Below, in pieces: positions 25,689-34,490 of a DNA stretch of 64,000 bases. A model generated the notes under the pieces. The model was not told the DNA's origin. It did not search any database and was given only the letters and a program-made list of their open reading frames with translations. This stretch comes from Bacteroidales bacterium (GTDB lineage: Bacteria; Bacteroidota; Bacteroidia; Bacteroidales; Rikenellaceae), in the NCBI GenBank assembly GCA_910575495.1, contig CAJTFS010000001.1, forward strand, positions 310,001 through 374,000. The letters run 5' to 3'. Both the position numbers and the translations under genes were made by a program. How positions within the stretch are numbered: position 1 is the first letter of the stretch; the number at the start of each line of letters is the position of its first letter.

Positions 25689-26614
25689 GCGGAGGGGTCG
25701 GAGATGGAATCCTTGATTTCGGAAAGTTCGACGAGCTTGTTGACGATGGCATAGATCGTCAGGCCCGCCGCCGAATGGATCTGCAATTTCGATGCAATAT
25801 TGCGCCGATGGGTGATGACCGTATGCGTAGAGATGCAGAGCTCATCGGCGATCTCCTTGTTGGTCAGACCCTTGACCACGCAGACGATGATTTCGCGCTC
25901 GCGGGCGCTCAACGGCTCCTGCCGCACCTCCGCCGACCCGTCGGCAGCCAACCGCTCGACGGCGGGAATGAACAGCTCGTTCTCGACGGCGTTGTGCGAG
26001 GCGAGCTCCTCCTCGCAGGTGAAGATGTCGTAGAGCACGCCGTTGAGCTCGTTGGTGCCGCCCGAAGGGTAGTATTTGATGATGATGTTCTTCAACTCGC
26101 GCAGGCGCTCCTCGACCCGGTCGTGGTGACGCCGGAAAACGTCGATCGAATAATCGGCCTTCTTCTCGCCGGCGAGCAGCGACTCGACATACGGAAAGAC
26201 CGACTGCTCCTCGTAGGCCATGTGACGGTCGACCTCGGCGACATACTCGTCGAAATAACGCATGATGGCGAACGACACGTCGCTGAGACTGCAATCGACG
26301 GCCCCGATCAGCTTGCGGCGGATGGCCGGCAGGCGGAAATCGAGAAAGTAGCCGTGGGAGTTGTGGAGGTAGTCCAACAGCGACCTGACGGAGACGTCGG
26401 CGGCCGAAACGTCGCTGCCGACAGGGCTGACCGAGAGGTTGACGACGGCCAGGAAAGTGGCCGTATCGACCTTGTGCTCGGCGCACACCTCGGCGACGGT
26501 CTTGTCGCCGAAACCCAGGGCGATGCCGAAACGGCTCATCACCTGCAAAACGGAATAGCGGCCGCACACGAGGTCGCACATCCGCTCGTCCGAAGAAAAA
26601 CGCGAATTGTACAT
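25685..26614 (-). CDS. Hemerythrin-domain protein with C-terminal LuxR helix-turn-helix
   Basis: The product is 309 residues from the ATG at 26614. Three parts are visible. Residues 8-60 (MCDLVCGRYSVLQVMSRFGI, GFGDKTVAEVCAEHKVD) align with the ScdA/RIC N-terminal domain, but the CCGG cysteines are replaced. Residues 75-210 form a hemerythrin bundle with repeated His/Glu ligands (YLHNSHGYFL, RHMAYEEQSVFPYVE, FRRHHDRVEERL, ELASHNAVENELFIP). Residues 240-295 are a LuxR-type HTH (LSAREREIIVCVVKGLTNKEIADEL, STHTVITHR). It is probably an iron-centre sensor for oxygen, NO or redox that controls transcription. A TAACTTTG box lies 21 bases upstream. Confidence 0.88.
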   Translation of the reverse strand: MYNSRFSSDERMCDLVCGRYSVLQVMSRFGIALGFGDKTVAEVCAEHKVDTATFLAVVNLSVSPVGSDVSAADVSVRSLLDYLHNSHGYFLDFRLPAIRRKLIGAVDCSLSDVSFAIMRYFDEYVAEVDRHMAYEEQSVFPYVESLLAGEKKADYSIDVFRRHHDRVEERLRELKNIIIKYYPSGGTNELNGVLYDIFTCEEELASHNAVENELFIPAVERLAADGSAEVRQEPLSAREREIIVCVVKGLTNKEIADELCISTHTVITHRRNIASKLQIHSAAGLTIYAIVNKLVELSEIKDSISDPSA

Positions 26615-26635
26615 GGCTCCAATTTTCTTGACCGA

Positions 26636-26643
26636 CAAAGTTA
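26636..26643 (-). promoter_or_regulatory. TAACTTTG promoter box of the hemerythrin/LuxR-CDF operon
   Basis: The plus-strand word caaagtta gives TAACTTTG on the minus strand, 21 bases before the ATG at 26614. Confidence 0.6.
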
Positions 26644-26746
26644 ACGGGCGAAACGCAGACGGACAATACCTAAATAAAGGGATTTGCGGCCGGCGCTGAG
26701 CGAAATACGGCAATCCGGCCGTCCGAACCCGGTGCGCCGCCGACCG

Positions 26747-28591
26747 TCACCGCCGGCCGATGTCGACGTAGGTGGTCTGCAACATGGTGCGGCCGATGTC
26801 CAGCAGGCCCGGCGCCGTTTCATCGAGCACCCTGCCGGCCGCAGCGTCATAGACGACATGACCCGAGGCATCGACCACGCCGAAACCCTCGTTGAAAGCA
26901 TAGTAGGCGAACTTGGGGAGCGCCGGCGCGAAGATGTCCTTGCTGTATTCGAAATCGTCGTGCGCAATGCCCAACTGTCCGAGCAAAGTGGCGCAGAGAT
27001 CGATCTGGGAAGCATATTCGTCCACCGCACGGGGGGGGGTCGCAAGTGCCCCGCCAGTCCAGATCATGGGAATCCGGTGGCGCAAAGGCTCGTTATAGAC
27101 CAATGATTTGGGATAGGGGAAGCCGTGGTCGGCGACGAGCACCACGAGGAGATCGTCCCAAGCGGGCGAAGCCTTCCAACGCTCGATCATCCGCCCGACG
27201 CACTCGTCGGTGAAAGCCATGGCGTTAAGCTCGCGGTCGGCGAATTTGTCGTAGGGAACCTCGAACGGGGCATGACTGCTCAAGGTGAGGAACCCGGCCA
27301 GGAAAGGCCGTCCGGTCTCCCGGGCCCGGTCGCACCACTCGATGACGCGGCCGCCGAACCAGTCGCACATGACGCGGTCGTCGTAACCCCATTTGGAAGT
27401 GGGGGCGTCGAACGAAAAGTCCTTCTGCCAAAACAACTCCTTCCAACCGGTGGCATACATGTAGGAGGACTGGTTGGTGAAGTTGAGATCGCCGCCGTAG
27501 ACGAACCTCGTGTCGTAGCCCTCGCGGGCGAGCGAACGGGCCACGGACGGCAGGCTGCGGTTTTTGGCGGGAAGTTTCATGATCGACGCGAGGGTCTGCG
27601 CGGGAAAACCGCTCAGAATGGCCACCTCGCCGCGGTCGGTGCGGAACGAATTGGCGAAGAAGTTCTCGAACCACACGCCCTGGCTCTTGAGCCGCTGCAT
27701 GGAGGGCATGACGGGACTGCCGCCGACGTCGGCATCCATGACCGTGCGGGCGAAGCTCTCGAGGATGACGATGACGACATTGGGCCGCGAAACGGCGAGA
27801 AGCCGCTCGGCCGGCACGGCGTCGGGCCGGTTGCCGCGCAGGGCATCGAAGTTGCGCGCCCGGGTCTCCTCGTCGAAAAAGGGATACTGCGAGGCGTAGT
27901 CGCTCTTGTTGCCGAGGCTGGAGAGGAACGAAAATACGGGATTGATGGCGGCATGGTTCAACACCATCTCCGTGCTGAAATAGACCTTGGAGACATTGGC
28001 CACCGAGACGTGGACGCCGCCGCGGATGGCGAGGAAATCGACCCCGGCGAAGAGGACCAGCCCCATACTCCACGGCAGGGCGGCCCGCCACGGAAGCGGC
28101 TCACCGTCGAATAGGCGTACGACCGGCCGGTAACACCCGATCATGGCGGCGGCGCAGAGGACAAAGAGGAGCGTCTGCCGAACGCCGAGCCAAAAATCGA
28201 CGCTGGCCACGGCCTCGCCGGGATCGGCGAGATAGATCAAAACGGTGGAGTCGATGCGGAATCCCCAATGCTCGTAGAGCGCCAGATCGACGGCGAAGAT
28301 GGCGGCCGAGACCACCGAAACGAGGGCGAAATAACCGTTCAGCAACCGACGTGCGACACACCCGGGAATCCGCACCCACAACGACGCGAAGACGAGCAGC
28401 AACGGCACGACGGTGACATAGCCCGCCACGGTGAGATCGAGCGAAAGTCCATGGAGGAAGACCAGCACCCAGTCGCGCAAGCCGAAGCCGTGCCCGAAGA
28501 CGTAACTTACCAGAAAAAACGGCTTCAGCGACGCCATCAACAGGACCGTAGCGACAAAGACGGCGAAGAGGAAAAGGAGTTTGCGCTTCAT
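26747..28591 (-). CDS. LTA-synthase-family sulfatase-fold membrane protein (phosphoglycerol-type transferase)
   Basis: Predicted inner-membrane enzyme with a periplasmic alkaline-phosphatase-fold domain; relatives move phosphoglycerol or phosphoethanolamine onto envelope glycans or lipids. The product is 614 residues. It has about five N-terminal helices (to about 190), then NVVIVILESFAR with metal ligand Glu278 and the nucleophile region FFANSFRTDRGE with Thr318. LVADHGFPYPKS and HRIPMIWTGG are in the C-terminal half, also as in the family. Codons around 518-520 contain a run of nine C (27030-27038 as G on the plus strand), so the frame could slip. It is 132 bases upstream of the hemerythrin gene on the same strand. 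Confidence 0.88.
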   Translation of the reverse strand: MKRKLLFLFAVFVATVLLMASLKPFFLVSYVFGHGFGLRDWVLVFLHGLSLDLTVAGYVTVVPLLLVFASLWVRIPGCVARRLLNGYFALVSVVSAAIFAVDLALYEHWGFRIDSTVLIYLADPGEAVASVDFWLGVRQTLLFVLCAAAMIGCYRPVVRLFDGEPLPWRAALPWSMGLVLFAGVDFLAIRGGVHVSVANVSKVYFSTEMVLNHAAINPVFSFLSSLGNKSDYASQYPFFDEETRARNFDALRGNRPDAVPAERLLAVSRPNVVIVILESFARTVMDADVGGSPVMPSMQRLKSQGVWFENFFANSFRTDRGEVAILSGFPAQTLASIMKLPAKNRSLPSVARSLAREGYDTRFVYGGDLNFTNQSSYMYATGWKELFWQKDFSFDAPTSKWGYDDRVMCDWFGGRVIEWCDRARETGRPFLAGFLTLSSHAPFEVPYDKFADRELNAMAFTDECVGRMIERWKASPAWDDLLVVLVADHGFPYPKSLVYNEPLRHRIPMIWTGGALATPPRAVDEYASQIDLCATLLGQLGIAHDDFEYSKDIFAPALPKFAYYAFNEGFGVVDASGHVVYDAAAGRVLDETAPGLLDIGRTMLQTTYVDIGRR

Positions 28592-29078
28592 TTCAGACGG
28601 GGAATGATTTCAGAGGACAGGGAATGTTTGATTAAAAATCGAGCTTTCCGATCAGGGTGCTGTCGGATTACAGCCCGGGCCGGCTGCGGGGATCGCACCT
28701 GCAATGTCCCGCAATGACAAAATATCGAGAATCCGGGTCGGAGCCTGCGGGGCCTGCCCGGCGACAGCCGGATGTTTGCCGGTTGATTAACAAACCCGCC
28801 CCTGCGCTGACGCTTTTAGCCCCTCCTCCGCTAACGGCTCAGACATCGGGGCGGAATTTTCTTTTATCAAGACAAAAAGATGTGACTTGTCATTCTGAGC
28901 GCAGCGAAGAATCCATACAAACAAAAAACAGATTCTTCGTCGCTGTGCTCCTCAGAACGACAAGGAGGGGATGCGCTCGTCTGCAATGACGGACGGGTGG
29001 CGAAAGCGGGGAGATTCGCGCGGCTGCGGCCCTTGCTATGACGGGCGCCCGAGAAAGATCCGATCCTTGATTTTCGGC
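28592..29078. other. 487-base gap upstream of the LTA-synthase-like gene, with dispersed repeats
   Basis: No gene is supported. The segment 28735-28790 carries gcctgcggggcctgcccggc and the 20-base word shared with the cmk-ispH gap. An inverted pair of family B repeats lies at 28886-28964. Sequence near 29020-29050 (ggctgcggcccttgctatgacgggc) resembles 17530-17550. The gap separates two minus-strand genes and looks like accumulated repeat remnants. Confidence 0.5.
28886..28964. repeat. Family B inverted repeat pair
   Basis: The left copy cttgtcattctgagcgcagc, gaagaatc (28886-28913) and the right copy starting gattcttcgtcgctgtgctc and ending cagaacgacaag (28931-28964) are near-perfect inverted complements with a 17-base loop. 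This REP-like word recurs at 34407, 59225, 61354, 61482, 62084 and 62160-62278. Confidence 0.8.
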
Positions 29079-29735
29079 TCAAATCTTCTCTCCGTAGGCC
29101 AGGTCGCCGGCATCGCCGATGCCGGGCACGATGTAGGAACGCGACGTGAGCTCCTCGTCGACGGCGGCGACCCATACGGAAGTCGACTGCCGCGGCATGT
29201 TCTTCATGACGTAGTCGACGCCTTGCTCGCTGGCGATGACGGCGGCGACATGGGTGTGGGCCGGCGTACCGCCCCGCTCGCACAAGGCGTTGTAAGCCAG
29301 AACGAGCGACGAACCGGTGGCCAACATGGGGTCGACCAGCAGGAGGGTTTTGCCCTCGAGGTCGCCGCAGGAGATATACTCGACCTTGACGGTGAACTTG
29401 CCGTCCTTGGTGCTTTTGCGGTAGGCGGAGACGAAAGCGTTCTGCGCATCGTCGAAATAATTGAGGAAACCCTGGTGGAACGGCAGCCCGGCGCGCAGGA
29501 TGGTGGCGATGACGATGCGGTCGTCGATGCACTGGACGACAGCCTCGCCGAGGGGCGTTTCGACCGTACGGGGCGAATAGGAAAACTCCTTGGAGAGCTC
29601 GTAAGCCGTGATTTCGCCGATACGCTCCATGTTGCGGCGGAAACGCATCGAATCGCTCTGCACGGACTTGTCGCGGATCTGGGCGATGAACTTGTTCAGA
29701 ACGGTGTTCTGCTGACTGAGGATGTGCAGTTCCAT
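29079..29735 (-). CDS. upp: Uracil phosphoribosyltransferase
   Basis: Pyrimidine salvage enzyme making UMP from uracil and PRPP. The product is 218 residues. The PRPP-binding loop LLLVDPMLATGSS is at about 134-146 and the uracil-site ending YIVPGIGDAGDLAYG is at the C-terminus. RAGLPFHQGFLNYF is also characteristic. It lies 123 bases downstream of hflX on the same strand. No pyrR leader or permease gene is seen nearby. Confidence 0.95.
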   Translation of the reverse strand: MELHILSQQNTVLNKFIAQIRDKSVQSDSMRFRRNMERIGEITAYELSKEFSYSPRTVETPLGEAVVQCIDDRIVIATILRAGLPFHQGFLNYFDDAQNAFVSAYRKSTKDGKFTVKVEYISCGDLEGKTLLLVDPMLATGSSLVLAYNALCERGGTPAHTHVAAVIASEQGVDYVMKNMPRQSTSVWVAAVDEELTSRSYIVPGIGDAGDLAYGEKI

Positions 29736-29858
29736 GACTATCGGAGGTTTAAGGTTTCAAAATCGGTATGCTTCGGAACGCTTCCGAGGCGGACCGTTCG
29801 GAGCGGGCGGCGTTGCGGAAACGAATCGCGAGGGCGGGGAAACGGGAGCCGGAGCAGG

Positions 29859-31070
29859 TCAATAAAGGAAATTGTTGAACGGGTAACGCCCGGCGTGAAT
29901 CTCGCGGACCATGCCGTAGAGATCGGAGCGGAACTTCTCGATGTTGGTGCGGGTGCGGGCCGAGAGGAAGATGCAGGGCGACTCGGTCTGTGCCATCCAG
30001 CTGCGGCGCAGGTCGTCGAGCGAGAGGTTCTCGCGCGTGGCGGGCGTGAGGTCGTCCTCGTCCTTCTTGACATAGGTGTAGGCGTCGATCTTGTTGAAGA
30101 CCAAAAAGACGGGCTTGTCGCCGGCGCCGATCTCCTGCAACGTCTGCTTCACGACGGCGATCTGCTCCTCGAAACGGGGATGCGAGATGTCGACGACGTG
30201 CAACAACAGGTCGGCCTCGCGGACCTCGTCGAGCGTCGACTTGAACGACTCGATGAGCTCGGTGGGGAGCTTGCGGATGAAACCGACGGTGTCGGACAAG
30301 AGGAACGGCAGGTTGTCGAAGACGACCTTGCGGACCGTGGTGTCGAGCGTGGCGAAGAGCTTGTTTTCGGCGAAGACCTCGCTTTTGGAGATGAGGTTCA
30401 TCAACGTAGACTTGCCCACGTTGGTATAGCCGACCAGCGCGACACGCACCAACTGACCGCGGTTGGAACGCTGGACAGCCATCTGACGATCGATCTTCCG
30501 CAGGTCCTCCTTGAGCTTGGCGATGCGGTTGCGGATGATGCGCCGGTCGGTCTCGATCTCGCGCTCGCCGGCGCCGCCGCGCGTACCGGTGCCGCCGCGC
30601 TGCCGCTCGAGGTGGGTCCAGAGACCCGAAAGGCGGGGCAGCATGTACTCGTAATTGGCGAGCTGCACCTGCGTCTTGGCATAGGCGGTCTGGGCCCGGG
30701 ACATGAAGATGTCGAGGATCAGGCGCGTGCGGTCGAGAATACGGCACGGGAGGGCCTTTTCGATGTTGCGGGTCTGCGACGGCGAGAGCTCGTCGTCGAA
30801 GATGGCGACGTCGATTTCGTTGTCGCTGCAGAAGGCCGCGATCTCCTCCAGCTTGCCGGGGCCTACGTAGATGCGCGACGAGGGCTGTGGCAACCGCTGC
30901 GTGAAGCGCCGGACGGAGCGGATGTCGGCCGTTTCGGCCAGAAACTCCAACTCGTCGAGGAACTCCTCGGTCTGGCGGGGCTCCTGCCCGTCGCGGATGA
31001 CGGCTACCAACACCGCACGGACAGAATCGGCGGGAGCGAGCTCCGGATTCGTATTTTTATTCTCTTCCAA
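29859..31070 (-). CDS. hflX: Ribosome-associated GTPase HflX
   Basis: GTPase that binds the 50S subunit and rescues stalled or heat-damaged ribosomes. The product is 403 residues. The N-terminal HflX domain contains the RIYVGPGKLEEIA and FDDELSPSQTRNIE motifs and the coiled linker RGGTGTRGGAGEREIETDRR (in pieces). The GTPase domain has G1 GYTNVGKSTLMN, G3 DTVGFIRKLP and G4 FNKID. It lies between the tonB terminator and upp on the minus strand. Confidence 0.95.
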   Translation of the reverse strand: MEENKNTNPELAPADSVRAVLVAVIRDGQEPRQTEEFLDELEFLAETADIRSVRRFTQRLPQPSSRIYVGPGKLEEIAAFCSDNEIDVAIFDDELSPSQTRNIEKALPCRILDRTRLILDIFMSRAQTAYAKTQVQLANYEYMLPRLSGLWTHLERQRGGTGTRGGAGEREIETDRRIIRNRIAKLKEDLRKIDRQMAVQRSNRGQLVRVALVGYTNVGKSTLMNLISKSEVFAENKLFATLDTTVRKVVFDNLPFLLSDTVGFIRKLPTELIESFKSTLDEVREADLLLHVVDISHPRFEEQIAVVKQTLQEIGAGDKPVFLVFNKIDAYTYVKKDEDDLTPATRENLSLDDLRRSWMAQTESPCIFLSARTRTNIEKFRSDLYGMVREIHAGRYPFNNFLY

Positions 31071-31136
31071 AACAATGAATATAAACGGTGGGAAACTCGG
31101 GCGGCACGAACGAAGAGCCGCAGACCCATCATAAAT

Positions 31137-31167
31137 AAGGGTATCCGCCCGAAAGCAAGATACCCTT
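31137..31167 (-). terminator. Terminator hairpin downstream of tonB
   Basis: aagggtatc (31137-31145) pairs with gataccctt (31159-31167) over a 13-base loop. Read on the minus strand the stem is followed by atttatgatg, a short U-rich tail. It falls between the tonB stop (31188) and the hflX start (31070). Confidence 0.65.
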
Positions 31168-31187
31168 CATGGATCGGGATGCACACC

Positions 31188-31871
31188 CTACTGCTGCATG
31201 CGGAACTCCACCGGCAGGGTATACTTCACGCGCACCACCTGGTTGCGCTGCTTGCCGGGAGTCCACTTGGGCGACTTGTTGAGCACGCGCACGGCCTCCT
31301 CGGAGAGCGAACGGTCGGGAGTCTGCAGAACCTGGATGTTGGTCAGACGGCCGTCCTTCTCGATGACGAACGTGAGGGTCACACGACCCGAGATGCCGTT
31401 CTCGAGGGCGATGGTGGGGAACTTCACGTTCTCCTGCACCCACTTGCGGAAGGTGTTGAGGTCGCCGCCCTGGAATTTGGGCATGGTCTCGACGATGAGG
31501 AACGGCTGGTCGTCGATGACCTCCTCCTCCTTGATCTCGATCTCCTGGAGAATCTCGACATCCTCGTCGAACTCCGAGAAGTTCACGTCGGTGGTGATCT
31601 TGGTGTCGTTGGTCACCACTTCCAGCAGGTCGGCGATCACCTTCACCTCGACCTTCTTGGGAGGCTCGGGCGGCTTCTGGTCCTGACGCGTGATCTCGAT
31701 GATCTGCTCCTCGACGATGGCGGTATTGTCGTCGATCTGGTCGATGCGGTGCTCCTTCGGCGTATAGGCGAAAGCCAGGATGACCAGCGCCAGGGAGATG
31801 ACAAGGCCGATTTCGAGCAAAAGACCCCGCTTGTTCTGGAGGTCTGCCTTAGGCGATTTCTTGATTTCCAT
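31188..31871 (-). CDS. tonB: Energy transducer TonB
   Basis: Couples the proton-motive force at the inner membrane to TonB-dependent outer-membrane receptors. The product is 227 residues. It has an N-terminal cytosolic stub and one membrane helix (LLLEIGLVISLALVILAFAY, about 17-36). A periplasmic linker is rich in Pro, Lys, Glu and Asp (QKPPEPPKKVEVK, EILQEIEIKEEEVIDD). The C-terminal TonB fold at about 140-227 has GRVTLTFVIEKDGRL and SPKWTPGKQRNQVVRV. ExbB, ExbD and receptors are not adjacent. It is divergent from rlmN. Confidence 0.93.
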   Translation of the reverse strand: MEIKKSPKADLQNKRGLLLEIGLVISLALVILAFAYTPKEHRIDQIDDNTAIVEEQIIEITRQDQKPPEPPKKVEVKVIADLLEVVTNDTKITTDVNFSEFDEDVEILQEIEIKEEEVIDDQPFLIVETMPKFQGGDLNTFRKWVQENVKFPTIALENGISGRVTLTFVIEKDGRLTNIQVLQTPDRSLSEEAVRVLNKSPKWTPGKQRNQVVRVKYTLPVEFRMQQ

Positions 31872-31929
31872 CTATGAATTATTTTAGTCGTTGTCGGTCG
31901 GCGAGACGCCCGGGAGGCGCACTACACCA

Positions 31930-31959
31930 CAAATATATGGATAAAATTTCAAAAACAAA
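31930..31959 (-). promoter_or_regulatory. Two-box Bacteroidota promoter of tonB
   Basis: On the minus strand TTTG (31959-31956) is followed after 18 bases by TATATTTG (31937-31930), close to the TTTG-N19-TAnnTTTG consensus. It lies 58 bases before the tonB ATG. Confidence 0.7.
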
Positions 31960-31991
31960 CCGGCGCGCGGAAAAAATCTTCAACTTTTGCC

Positions 31992-31999
31992 TACTTTTG
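31992..31999 (+). promoter_or_regulatory. TACTTTTG promoter box of rlmN
   Basis: TACTTTTG lies 30 bases before the rlmN ATG at 32030, in the divergent gap with tonB. Confidence 0.6.
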
Positions 32000-32029
32000 C
32001 AGAGGAAAAGCGATTCCCCGAACCGACGA

Positions 32030-33058
32030 ATGGCAAACAAGGAACACCTCTACGGCCGCACGCCCGACGAACTGGCCGCCCTGTGCGGCGAACTGGGAAT
32101 GCCCCGCTTCGCCGCCAAACAACTGGCGCGGTGGCTCTACGTACGCCACGAAGAAGACCCGCTGAAGATGAGCGACATAGCCGTCGCAAACCGGACGAAG
32201 CTGGCCGAGCGCTCCGCACCGGCGCTGAGCGCTCCCGTACGGGTGTCGGAGTCGGCCGACGGGACAAAAAAATACCTTTTCCTCACCCACCGGGGAGCCT
32301 ACGTCGAATCGGCCTACATACCCGACAGCGACCGGGCGACGCTCTGCGTCTCGTCGCAGGCCGGATGCCGCATGGGATGCCGCTTCTGCGCGACGGGCCG
32401 CCAGGGACTGCAACACTCGCTCTCGGCGGCCGAAATACTGAACCAGATCGTCTCGCTGCCGGAACGCGACCGGCTGACGAACGTGGTGTTCATGGGCATG
32501 GGCGAACCGCTGGACAACACCGGCGAGGTGCTGCGGGCGCTGGAGATCATCACGGCGCCCTGGGGATTCGGCTGGTCGCCGACCCGCGTGACGCTCTCGA
32601 CCTCGGGCGTGGTGCCGCAGCTGCGCCGGTTTCTCGAAAACTCGAAAGTGCATCTGGCCGTGAGCCTGCACAACCCTTTCAGCGAAGAACGGGCAGAAAT
32701 CATGCCGGTGGAACGGGCCTGGCCCATTGCCGAGGTAGCATCGATCCTGCGCGAATACGACTTCACGCACCAGCGGCGGGTATCGTTCGAATACATCGTG
32801 ATGAGCGGTCTGAACGACACGCCGCGCCACATACGCGGGCTGTGCCGGCTGCTGGACGGCATCAAGTGCCGGATCAATCTGATCCGCTTCCACAAGATAC
32901 CCGGCTCGCCCTACTTTTCGCCCGACGAAGCGGCGATGATCCGCTTCCGCGACGCGCTGACGGCCCGCGGGATACAGACGACGATCCGTGTCTCGCGCGG
33001 CGAAGACATCCAGGCGGCCTGCGGCCTGCTGAGCACTTCGGAAACAGGTGAAGATTGA
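32030..33058 (+). CDS. rlmN: Dual-specificity rRNA/tRNA adenine C2 methyltransferase
   Basis: Radical SAM enzyme methylating A2503 of 23S rRNA and A37 of some tRNAs. The product is 342 residues from ATG 32030; the frame to 31874 would include the promoter. The cluster motif CRMGCRFC (about 112-119) is preceded by SQAG. Family blocks FMGMGEPLDN, LAVSLHNPFSEER, SFEYIVMSGLND and the C-terminal IQAACGLLS follow, the last holding the methyl-carrying cysteine. It is followed after 50 bases by a secreted thioredoxin gene. Confidence 0.95.
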   Translation: MANKEHLYGRTPDELAALCGELGMPRFAAKQLARWLYVRHEEDPLKMSDIAVANRTKLAERSAPALSAPVRVSESADGTKKYLFLTHRGAYVESAYIPDSDRATLCVSSQAGCRMGCRFCATGRQGLQHSLSAAEILNQIVSLPERDRLTNVVFMGMGEPLDNTGEVLRALEIITAPWGFGWSPTRVTLSTSGVVPQLRRFLENSKVHLAVSLHNPFSEERAEIMPVERAWPIAEVASILREYDFTHQRRVSFEYIVMSGLNDTPRHIRGLCRLLDGIKCRINLIRFHKIPGSPYFSPDEAAMIRFRDALTARGIQTTIRVSRGEDIQAACGLLSTSETGED

Positions 33059-33108
33059 AAGGTGCGGAAATTGCAACGACCCGAACAAACCGAAAAACTT
33101 ACGATACT

Positions 33109-33513
33109 ATGAAAAAATGGATGCTTATGCTGGCGATGGTGCTGGCGGCCGCCGGCGCGGAAGCGCAGGTGAAATTCGAGACCAAATCGACGGATGCCGT
33201 ACGCGAAATGGCGATCAAGGAAGGCAAGCTGGTCTTCATCGACCTCTATGCCTCGTGGTGCCCGCCGTGCCGGATGATGGAACGCCAGGTATTCTCGCGC
33301 AAGGATGTGGGACAATTCATGTCCGAACGCTTCGTGGCGGCGAAATATGACACCGACGAGAAGACGGGCCGCGAACTGATGAACCGCTACGGCAACGGAG
33401 CCATACCCCTCTACCTGATCTTCGACACGAAAGGCGAACTGCTGGGCCGCATACAAGGCGCCACGCCGGCCGACGAATTCATGGCAGCCATACGGAAAAT
33501 CTTAAAACGGTGA
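33109..33513 (+). CDS. Exported thioredoxin-like protein
   Basis: Predicted periplasmic thiol-disulfide protein. The product is 134 residues from ATG 33109. The signal peptide is MLMLAMVLAAAGAEAQ. The thioredoxin fold has the active site YASWCPPCRMM and the cis-Pro loop AIPLYLIFD. The CPPC centre suits a reductase or a cytochrome-maturation type role, but the partner is unknown. A longer frame from 33055 would overlap the rlmN stop and lacks a signal peptide at its start, so it is not preferred. The stop lies in a family C repeat arm. Confidence 0.85.
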   Translation: MKKWMLMLAMVLAAAGAEAQVKFETKSTDAVREMAIKEGKLVFIDLYASWCPPCRMMERQVFSRKDVGQFMSERFVAAKYDTDEKTGRELMNRYGNGAIPLYLIFDTKGELLGRIQGATPADEFMAAIRKILKR

Positions 33514-33590
33514 AAAATGAAAGGTGAAAGGCGACCGCAAGGGAAGATTCGCGATACAATTCACTTTTTATTTTTCACCTTTCACCTTGA
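33509..33590. repeat. Family C inverted arms at the thioredoxin/rsmG junction
   Basis: The GA arm ggtgaaaaatgaaaggtgaa (33509 to about 33531) contains the thioredoxin stop codon. The CT arm (33562-33590, cactttttatttttcacctt...) contains the rsmG stop codon (33582-33584 read on the minus strand). The arms are inverted complements across a 30-base centre, so each convergent transcript ends in the same hairpin. Confidence 0.7.
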
Positions 33591-34202
33591 AGTATAGACC
33601 ACTTTCTTGGTCTCGAAGAACTCCTCATCGAAGAAGCGGGAGATGTCGTAGAGGGTCCACCGCCTGCGGGTGAGGGCCAGCTCCCCGGCCAGATCGCCCC
33701 CCTTGAGATAGAGGATGCCGTTGGGCAGCGTACCGCGCTGCCCTTTTTCGATCATGTTCCACACCCAACCGACGAATTCGGGCATGGCAGTGACGGCGCG
33801 CGAAACAACATAGTCGAAGCGCTCGCCGAGCGTCTCGACGCGCGCACAGCGCGGTGTCAGATTGTCGAGCCCGAGCCCAGCGGAGACACCCTCGACGACG
33901 GTGATTTTCTTGCGGATGGAGTCGACGGAGGTGAAATGCGCCTCGGGAAAGAGGATTGCGAGGGGCACCGAAGGGAAACCGCCGCCGCAACCGACATCGA
34001 GAACACGGGCGCCGGGCTCGAAGCTGCACACCTTGGCGATGGCCAGCGAATGGAGGACATGACGCAGGTAGAGCTGGTCGAAATCCTTGCGCGAAACGAC
34101 GTTGATCTTGGCGTTCCAATCGGCATAGAGGTCCCGCAACGCGGCGAAGCGCCGCTGCTGCTCGGGGTTGAGGTCGGGAAAGTATTTGAGAATCGAATCC
34201 AT
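33582..34202 (-). CDS. rsmG: 16S rRNA (guanine-N7) methyltransferase RsmG
   Basis: Methylates G527 of 16S rRNA. The product is 206 residues. The SAM motif VLDVGCGGGFPSVPLAILFPE spans about 68-88 (VLDVGCGGGFPS and LAILFPE quoted in parts). DFDQLYLRHVLHSLAI and VVSRAV match RsmG/GidB. The gene is 288 bases downstream of rluD on the same strand, across a repeat-filled gap, so it may have its own promoter. Its last residues (TSR, stop) are encoded in a family C repeat arm. Confidence 0.94.
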   Translation of the reverse strand: MDSILKYFPDLNPEQQRRFAALRDLYADWNAKINVVSRKDFDQLYLRHVLHSLAIAKVCSFEPGARVLDVGCGGGFPSVPLAILFPEAHFTSVDSIRKKITVVEGVSAGLGLDNLTPRCARVETLGERFDYVVSRAVTAMPEFVGWVWNMIEKGQRGTLPNGILYLKGGDLAGELALTRRRWTLYDISRFFDEEFFETKKVVYTSR

Positions 34203-34239
34203 CTATTTGAAGTGAAAAGTGAAAGGTTAAAAGTGAATA

Positions 34240-34386
34240 ACCGTTTTCGGTAAGCTGAGCGCTGAGCCGAACCTGTTCGGGCTATGCCGAAGCGCGAAAA
34301 AGGTGCATGCTGATGAACCTTTTCGGCAAGCCGAGCGCAGAGCCAAGCTTGCTTGAGCTATACCGAGGCGAGAAAAGGTGCAAGAA
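34240..34386. repeat. Two-unit repeat related to family A (A4)
   Basis: Two similar units (about 34240-34310 and 34311-34386) share cggyaagcygagcgc, gagccraacctg/agcttg-type centres, gctatrccgarg and cgaraaaaggtgca. The gccaagcttgcttgagctataccgagg block resembles the middle part of the flippase array (59045-59095). No TATCTTTG box is seen here. Confidence 0.6.
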
Positions 34387-34406
34387 TTTGAACGTTTTGT
34401 CCCGAC

Positions 34407-34443
34407 AGATTCTTCGTTGCCTGCCGGCTCCTCAGAATGACAG
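34407..34443. repeat. Family B copy
   Basis: agattcttcgttgcctgccg followed by gctcctcagaatgacag, one arm of the REP-like word, in the rsmG-rluD gap. Confidence 0.65.
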
Positions 34444-34490
34444 CTCCGACATTGGTGTTGACGCGTCACCTTCGGGATACCTCTCGATTT

